From positions 310,001-374,000 of the forward strand of contig NZ_PDNI01000065.1 in assembly GCF_002925845.1 (NCBI RefSeq): a stretch of 64,000 bases of DNA, in the 5' to 3' direction. Positions 63,486 to 64,000 of the stretch are shown here, one piece after another. The position numbers and the translations under genes are program-made. The stretch comes from Roseovarius nitratireducens (lineage in GTDB: Bacteria; Pseudomonadota; Alphaproteobacteria; Rhodobacterales; Rhodobacteraceae). Numbering within the stretch: position 1 is the stretch's first letter; each line of letters opens with the position of its first letter. The notes under the pieces are model-generated. The model did not search any database and was not told the origin of the DNA. It saw nothing but the letters and a program-made list of their open reading frames with translations.

Positions 63486-64000
63486 TGCAATTTGCCTCCG
63501 ACAATGCCGGTCCCGCCCTGCCACAGGTGATGGAGGCGATGATCGCCGCCAACGCGGGGCACGCCCCCTCCTACGGCGCCGAGGCGCTGATGGAAGAGGT
63601 CCGCGACCGGCTGCGCGACCTGTTCGAGGCCCCGCAGGCGAGCGTCTACCTCGTGGCCACCGGCACGGCGGCCAACGCGCTGGCGCTCGCCACCCTGTCG
63701 GAGCCGTGGCAGACCGTGTTCTGCACGCCGCTGGCGCATGTCCACACCGACGAATGCAACGCGCCCGAGTTCTTCACCGGCGGCGCCAAGCTCAGCCTCG
63801 TGGGCGCAGGCGACAAGATGACGCCGGATGAGCTGGAGCGCGCCATCGGCGGCTGGCCTGCGGGCGACGTCCACAATCCGCAGCACGGACCGGTGTCGCT
63901 CACGCAGGCCACCGAACGCGGCCGCATCTATACCTGCGAGGAAATCGCCGCGCTCTGCGGCGTGGCGCGCGAGCACGGCCTGCCCACCTACATGGACGGC
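63485..64000 (+). CDS. L-threonine aldolase-like PLP enzyme (cut by window end)
   Basis: The first 172 residues belong to the beta-eliminating lyase/threonine aldolase family: MQFASDNAGPALPQVMEAMI, YGAEALMEEVRDRLRDLFEA, VYLVATGTAANALALATLSE and the region before the PLP Lys (HGLPTYMDG). It would split threonine into glycine and acetaldehyde. The PLP Lys itself lies beyond the window. Its start overlaps the YkgJ-like stop by one base. Confidence 0.9.
   Translation, partial: MQFASDNAGPALPQVMEAMIAANAGHAPSYGAEALMEEVRDRLRDLFEAPQASVYLVATGTAANALALATLSEPWQTVFCTPLAHVHTDECNAPEFFTGGAKLSLVGAGDKMTPDELERAIGGWPAGDVHNPQHGPVSLTQATERGRIYTCEEIAALCGVAREHGLPTYMDG

Overview
The window comes from a GC-rich alphaproteobacterium, almost certainly a member of the Rhodobacteraceae (Roseobacter group). 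The signs are gene order (mreBCD-mrdA-rodA, ftsE-ftsX-plsC, argH-small lipoprotein-lysA, carD/fdxA/S4/SUV3-like helicase, hisC-tyrA), GC-rich and often overlapping genes, a GAAC-N7-GAAC LexA box, and a histidine tRNA without G-1. It is a chromosomal core region. I see no phage, plasmid, CRISPR or complete insertion sequence.

Layout. 1-3.8 kb: Tol-Pal genes (tolA partial, tolR, tolQ, ybgC) on the minus strand, split by a divergent pair: an OmpR-type response regulator with an altered receiver and a 1-Cys peroxiredoxin. 4-9.7 kb: rod-shape operon mreB, mreC, mreD, mrdA, rodA. 9.7-15.3 kb: a ghrA-like reductase, SseB-domain protein, uracil-DNA glycosylase, pncA, trhO, DUF167 and a lone fliG. 15.4-21.7 kb: trxB and a divergent Lrp regulator, a Hint-domain protein, a 45-residue protein, ftsE-ftsX-plsC and a zinc-ribbon membrane protein. 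21.7-28.1 kb: DUF4175, lysA, DUF2834, LptM-like lipoprotein, argH, TlpA-like thioredoxin. 28.3-36.5 kb: cobT and cobS, carD, fdxA, S4 protein, SUV3-like helicase, TPR, SCP2 and hydrolase. 36.9-44.1 kb: FAH, pepF, YigZ, DksA-like, a lipoprotein hydrolase, rpoH, rluD, DUF6476-like. 44.1-47 kb: small genes, tRNA-His, GNAT, mmcB with a LexA box, and a candidate structured RNA. 47.1-51 kb: hisC-tyrA-extensin-like, rpsD, frameshifted DUF805. 51-55 kb: plsY, catalytically dead pyrC-like gene and pyrB in one coupled operon. 55.1-64 kb: clusterless uracil-DNA glycosylase, LysE exporter, MoaB-like, RND efflux pair, ribF, YkgJ-like and a threonine aldolase cut by the window end.

Most genes are housekeeping: envelope integrity, cell shape and division, pyrimidine, cobalamin, lysine, arginine, histidine and tyrosine synthesis, heat shock and DNA repair. 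The less ordinary items are these. A 136-bp element with 19-bp terminal inverted repeats occurs twice in opposite orientation. The response regulator/peroxiredoxin cassette sits inside the Tol locus. A rod-shaped RNA fold lies upstream of mmcB. A short motif recurs upstream of four minus-strand genes. A 7-base homopolymer breaks the DUF805 gene. Starts were chosen from visible ribosome binding sites, gene overlaps and family N-termini. No database search was possible, so all family assignments rest on recognised motifs.
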